Assembly (NCBI GenBank): GCA_044361595.1
Contig: JBIKIN010000001.1
Location: forward strand, 1 to 64,000
Source: Pseudopedobacter sp044361595
Lineage (GTDB): Bacteria; Bacteroidota; Bacteroidia; Sphingobacteriales; Sphingobacteriaceae
Length of the DNA: 64,000 nt
Direction: 5' to 3'
The notes under the pieces were generated by a model. That model saw nothing but the letters and a program-made list of their open reading frames with translations. It was not told the origin of the DNA and made no database searches. The position numbers and the translations under genes are program-made. Positions 60,466 through 64,000 of this stretch are shown here, piece after piece; the stretch's first letter is position 1; each line of letters begins with the position of its first letter.

Positions 60466-61833
60466 TTAAAGAGTTAATGGATTGCCTAAGTAAAAGTCTA
60501 TTACTTTTTGTCTAAAAATTACGTTGTATTTAGCTTGTATAAAGTCAAACTCTGATTTATTGTAATTAGTTTGCGAAGTATTTAATTCTATAACATTTAC
60601 TAAACCCACTTCATAACGTTGTTTTATAACATTAAAAGCTTCTTTTGAAGAGTCAAAAGCACTTTTTGTAGAAGCGTAACTTTTAACAGCCGATTTTAAA
60701 TCTTGCGTAGCTTGATTAATAATTTTATTTAGATTGTTTTTAGCCAATTGCTCATTAATCTTAGCATTCTCATATCTAATTTTAGAAATGTTATAGTTTG
60801 CCCTATTGCGATAATTATTAAAAACTGGAACTGATAAATTAAAACCTAAAAACTGACCAAAATTATTATCCGTTATTTGATTAGAAAAAGAAAGTGGGTT
60901 TGCGCTAGAATAACCGGTACTTAAACCACCTCCAAAGCTTAAAGACGGATATAAACTACCTTTTGCAATCTTAACGCCAAATTTTGATGCTTGCGTGTTA
61001 GCTTCGGCTAATTTAATATCAGGATACGTTTGTACTGCTTTTGTATAAACTTCAAAAGCTACATAATTATAATCTATCAAACCTGTGTCTGCGACAGCAG
61101 GAAGCACAACTTCAATATTTCTTTCGGGTGCTATCTCCATTAATTGCTTTAAATCTAAAATAGATAAATCGTAAGCATTTTGGGCATTGGTAAGGCTTAA
61201 CTCATTTGTAGCTAATTGAGCTTTAGCTTGAGATAAATCTGCTATTGTATTATTTCCTACATTAAATTGCTTTTGAGCTACTTCTAACTGCTGTTTAGAT
61301 AGTGTTAATTGATCTTTACTAGCCTTAATTAAATCTTGGTTATTTAAAATTCTTAGGTAAGTATTAACCACCAATAAACTTAAATCATTTTTAGTCTTCG
61401 CTACATTACTTTCGTCAGATGATAATAAGGCTTTATTTTGTTTAATCTGATTCATCACTGTTCCTCCACCAAATAACAATACAGAAGAACTTAAACGGCC
61501 ATTTACTTGGTCTACACTAGAGTTAATTAACCTACCCGTTTGCTGATCAAAGAATAAACCATATTGTCTGTTTGCAGATGCACTGGAGGTTACGCTTGGA
61601 TAAAGTTCAAACTTAGATTGTGTTAAACTCTCGTTAGAAATTAACAACTGATTTTGCGCCTGTTTAATTTGCAAGTTGTTTTGTAAAGTTAAATTTACTG
61701 CCTGCTCTAAAGTAATTTTTTCTACTTCTTGTGCATTAACTACATTACTAGCTAATGAAAAAAAGCATAAGCTTAAAAAACCTAGCTTGAGTTTATTTGA
61801 TGTTTGGCTAGCAATCATATTGTAATTTATCAT
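60466..61833 (-). CDS. TolC-family outer-membrane channel protein
   Basis: 455 residues with a signal peptide ending at NAQ and the two OEP repeats (ITLEQAVNLTLQNNLQIKQAQNQL ... ; FEVYTKAVQTYPDIKLAEANTQASKFGVKIAKGSLYPSLSFGGGLSTGY). It forms the outer duct of a tripartite exporter together with the adaptor gene that follows. ATG at 61833 or an ATG five codons downstream can serve as start. Confidence 0.92.
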   Translation of the reverse strand: MINYNMIASQTSNKLKLGFLSLCFFSLASNVVNAQEVEKITLEQAVNLTLQNNLQIKQAQNQLLISNESLTQSKFELYPSVTSSASANRQYGLFFDQQTGRLINSSVDQVNGRLSSSVLLFGGGTVMNQIKQNKALLSSDESNVAKTKNDLSLLVVNTYLRILNNQDLIKASKDQLTLSKQQLEVAQKQFNVGNNTIADLSQAKAQLATNELSLTNAQNAYDLSILDLKQLMEIAPERNIEVVLPAVADTGLIDYNYVAFEVYTKAVQTYPDIKLAEANTQASKFGVKIAKGSLYPSLSFGGGLSTGYSSANPLSFSNQITDNNFGQFLGFNLSVPVFNNYRNRANYNISKIRYENAKINEQLAKNNLNKIINQATQDLKSAVKSYASTKSAFDSSKEAFNVIKQRYEVGLVNVIELNTSQTNYNKSEFDFIQAKYNVIFRQKVIDFYLGNPLTL

Positions 61834-61884
61834 CTTTAATTTTGTTGTGCTGTCAAATTTATCTTTACTTTCGTTTTTATCAGT

Positions 61885-62613
61885 ATGTATTTAATAAAAA
61901 CTCCGTTACTATTAAAAAAACTTTATCCTAAATCTTTGGTTTGGAACAAATCCCGAACCGATAAATCCATTTTTCTCACTTTTGACGACGGACCTATACC
62001 TATTGTTACACCTTGGGTATTAAAAACTTTAAAAAACTTTAATGCAAGGGCAACATTCTTTTGTATTGGCGAAAATATAGAGAAAAATAAAGAAATATTT
62101 TTACAGCTTAAAACTGATGGACATGCCATTGGAAATCATACCTTCAATCACTTAAAAGGATGGAAAACTGATAATAAAGTTTATTTAGAAAACTTTAAGC
62201 AGTGCCAAAAACTTACGCAAACCAATCTTTTTCGCCCGCCTTATGGTAAAATAAAAAAATCTCAAATTAAGATGATTTTAGATATGAAAAGTGAGATATT
62301 AGATGTGAGAAATAAGATGCAAGAAGCAAGTCTTAAGAAGCAAGACCACTTGCATGATTCTCAAATCTCAAATCTCAAATCTCAAATCTCCAAAGATTCT
62401 CCAATCTCAATTATCATGTGGGATGTCCTTAGCGGAGATTTTGACACTCAACTTTCTCCAGAAAAATGTCTAAAAAATGTATTAAAACATACAGGAAATG
62501 GCTCCATTGTCGTTTTTCACGATAGTTTAAAAGCTTGGGAACGTTTAGAATATACATTACCAAAAGCTTTGAAGATTTGGAGTAACGAAGGTTATCAATT
62601 TAAAACATTATAA
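61885..62613 (+). CDS. NodB-type polysaccharide deacetylase with an in-frame palindromic insert
   Basis: 242 residues. Motif 1 is TFDDGP (32-37; Asp34, Asp35), motif 2 NHTFNH with His85 and His89, motif 3 RPPYGKI, and the late motifs MWDVLSGDFD and VVFHDS. The family in this group is nearer 200 residues. About residues 133-171 (DMKSEILDVRNKMQEASLKK ... SQISNLKSQISKDS) are encoded by a palindromic repeat inserted between motif 3 and MWDVLSGD without breaking the frame. The enzyme removes acetyl groups from cell-wall or exopolysaccharides. Confidence 0.9.
   Translation: MYLIKTPLLLKKLYPKSLVWNKSRTDKSIFLTFDDGPIPIVTPWVLKTLKNFNARATFFCIGENIEKNKEIFLQLKTDGHAIGNHTFNHLKGWKTDNKVYLENFKQCQKLTQTNLFRPPYGKIKKSQIKMILDMKSEILDVRNKMQEASLKKQDHLHDSQISNLKSQISKDSPISIIMWDVLSGDFDTQLSPEKCLKNVLKHTGNGSIVVFHDSLKAWERLEYTLPKALKIWSNEGYQFKTL
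62283..62402. repeat. Palindromic repeat inserted within the deacetylase coding sequence
   Basis: Left arm GTGAGATATTAGATGTGAGA ... GATGCAAG pairs imperfectly with CTTGCATGATTCTCAAATCTC followed by CAAATCTC repeats. The loop holds AAGCAAG/TCTTAAG motifs. The motifs match the intergenic array at 43290, which shows this is a repeat family member and not a native protein segment. Confidence 0.8.
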
Positions 62614-62639
62614 AAAATCATAAAAAACAAGCATCCTCA

Positions 62640-63863
62640 ATGAAAAAAAAAGTTTTAATTGATGTAAGAAGAAAGCTTAATAGTGGTATTGGTAGAGTTA
62701 CTCAATGGATTGTTAATAATTTAACCGATACTGATTTAATTGAATTTTATTACTTTACCTTTAAAGAAAACATCTCTCTGTATCAATTAAGTGAAAGCAG
62801 ATGTATAATTACCGAAGCTAAACTACTTTCAACCGAAGAAGTTCATGAAACACCAGATTTAATTCTCAAGTACAACTTTGATTTATATTTAAATCCACAA
62901 TTTAATATATCCCCATTTATTACAACCAAAACCATTACCATGCTACATGATTTTTGGTATTTAAAAAGCGAAAAAGCTCTTCCAACTATTCATGATGTAA
63001 GTAATAGGCTTGACTTAAAGGAGGGTAATTACTTTAATGTAGTTAACAATTGGTTAACCGATAAAAATGCAGAATCGTTGATGACAGATTGGGGATTAAA
63101 AAAATATAGGCAAGAGAAAGAGCTAAAGAACAATGTATTAGACCTTATTTGGTCTCAACTGAGTGTTTTTTCATTTTTTTCTCATTCTATTGTTTTTATT
63201 TCTGATGACGTTAAAAAAGATTTTGAACAAGTTTTTAAGAAAAAACCGAATTCTACAGTAATATCCAACGGTTTTCATCAATTTTTTGAAAATGTTGAGT
63301 CCAAAACACAAGATATTTTCTTGTGCTTGGCTAAGCTAGAAGAGCGGAAAAATATTTTATTGCTATTGGAAGCGTATGAAATGTATTATCAATTGGCAAG
63401 TAATCCTATTGGACTGGTCATAGCAGGAGACAAAGGATATAACAACTATGCTATTAAAGTGCTATCGAAAATTGATGAATTGACATCTAAAGGTATTCCA
63501 GTAAGTTTTATCGATTCTGCAAATGATTCAAAAATTAAGGAATTATTTGAAAAAACTTTAGCATTAATTCTAATTAGCGAATATGAATCGTTCGGACTTC
63601 CTACAGTTGAAGCTTCATTAGCAGAAATACCTGTAATTTCATCTAATAATGGTTATGCTAAGGATTTTTTATCAAATGAAACGATAATTATTAAAGATTT
63701 GAATTCAGAAACAGTAGCAAAATCGCTATTGGAAGTACAGAAAAACTACCCCATTTACAAAGAGAAAGCGAAAAAAGCGAAACAAATTATAACTAAAACA
63801 TTAGATAATGAAGTACTGAAAGCTAAATGGTACGACATCATCAATAAAGCACTTGATAGCTAA
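62640..63863 (+). CDS. Glycosyltransferase (GT4-like, GT-B fold)
   Basis: 407 residues. Start KKKVLIDVRRKLNSGIGRVTQWIV is the glycine-rich N-lobe; the C-lobe has LCLAKLEERKNILLLLEAYEMY, LVIAGDKGYNNY and the donor-binding EYESFGLPTVEASLAEIPVISSNNG. This is the GT4 (RfaB-like) pattern. A segment of ~30 residues around position 120-150 is unlike common GT4 members. The substrate is unknown; proximity to the deacetylase suggests envelope polysaccharide work. Confidence 0.87.
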   Translation: MKKKVLIDVRRKLNSGIGRVTQWIVNNLTDTDLIEFYYFTFKENISLYQLSESRCIITEAKLLSTEEVHETPDLILKYNFDLYLNPQFNISPFITTKTITMLHDFWYLKSEKALPTIHDVSNRLDLKEGNYFNVVNNWLTDKNAESLMTDWGLKKYRQEKELKNNVLDLIWSQLSVFSFFSHSIVFISDDVKKDFEQVFKKKPNSTVISNGFHQFFENVESKTQDIFLCLAKLEERKNILLLLEAYEMYYQLASNPIGLVIAGDKGYNNYAIKVLSKIDELTSKGIPVSFIDSANDSKIKELFEKTLALILISEYESFGLPTVEASLAEIPVISSNNGYAKDFLSNETIIIKDLNSETVAKSLLEVQKNYPIYKEKAKKAKQIITKTLDNEVLKAKWYDIINKALDS

Positions 63864-63914
63864 AACAGATTTATCCTTAAAGAAATTCTACCTTTGAAGA
63901 ATCAATTCAAAAAT

Positions 63915-64000
63915 ATGTCTTTCGCTTCGCTTGGTTTACCACAATATCTTTTAGATGCACTTGTTAAAAACAGCTTAAACTCCCCATACACTATACAAGA
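63915..64000 (+). CDS. DEAD-box RNA helicase, 5' end only (cut by window edge)
   Basis: The last 86 bp encode MSFASLGLPQYLLDALVKNSLNSPYTIQ, the N-terminus and Q-motif of a DEAD-box helicase (RhlE type). The helicase core lies outside the window. Confidence 0.75.
   Translation, partial: MSFASLGLPQYLLDALVKNSLNSPYTIQ

Overview
The window comes from a member of the Bacteroidota, most likely a Sphingobacteriaceae (Pedobacter-like) soil or water bacterium. The evidence is the low GC content, promoters of the TTTG-N19-TAnnTTTG type, a type IX secretion PorP/SprF protein next to a gliding-motility C-terminal-domain protein, HYC_CC_PP and DUF3347 copper proteins, and Bacteroidota-style palindromic intergenic repeats. 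No organism name can be read from the sequence itself.

Layout. 1-10.6 kb is core genome: a sensor/regulator pair, thioredoxin reductase, a BaiN-like flavoprotein, a decayed YoeB-type toxin locus, nuoAB, purK and purE, yqgE and PEP carboxylase. A tRNA-Ser(UGA) at 10.85 kb is followed by 1.8 kb without genes, mainly two tandem copies of a ~548-bp repeat. 12.8-16.7 kb holds a YceI / beta-barrel / YceI / DUF1275 cluster and a small membrane protein.

17.4-36.4 kb is a defence island. A type I restriction-modification operon (half-HsdS, HsdM, KilA-N protein, HsdS, HsdR, SprT-like peptidase) is split by an embedded cassette of three TIR or TIR-like genes, the first broken by a stop codon, and one stand-alone SLOG-domain gene, then by an AlbA_2/HATPase regulator. 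A second, truncated hsdR start lies directly after the SLOG gene, so accessory genes seem to have been inserted into an older hsdS-hsdR junction. Downstream are two copies of a Doc-type toxin-antitoxin locus (one with the toxin removed by an in-frame deletion), a truncated RhuM gene, an AbiEi/AbiEii pair with two operator-like palindromes, and seven copies of a three-hairpin repeat.

36.9-49.7 kb is a copper/silver resistance locus: HYC_CC_PP protein, CusA-type RND pump, TolC-type outer-membrane protein, two CusB-type adaptors with heavy-metal-binding domains, two DUF3347 proteins and a CopA P-type ATPase. The pump gene is split into two reading frames by a 1.3-kb element that carries a four-helix-bundle (S23/IVP family) gene between two large palindromic repeat arrays.

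49.9-64 kb returns to chromosomal genes: PorP/SprF and a giant IgGFc/PKD/CHU_C protein, a degenerate GIY-YIG protein, an S24-type repressor, bioF-bioD, gpsA, a MacA-like adaptor with its TolC partner, a polysaccharide deacetylase carrying an in-frame palindromic insert, a glycosyltransferase and the start of a DEAD-box helicase.

The two most interesting themes are (i) the TIR-SLOG cassette inside the restriction operon, probably an NAD-derived signalling defence system related to but different from Thoeris, and (ii) palindromic repeat elements that invade coding sequence: splitting cusA, extending the TolC-like leader, and inserting about 39 codons into the deacetylase.
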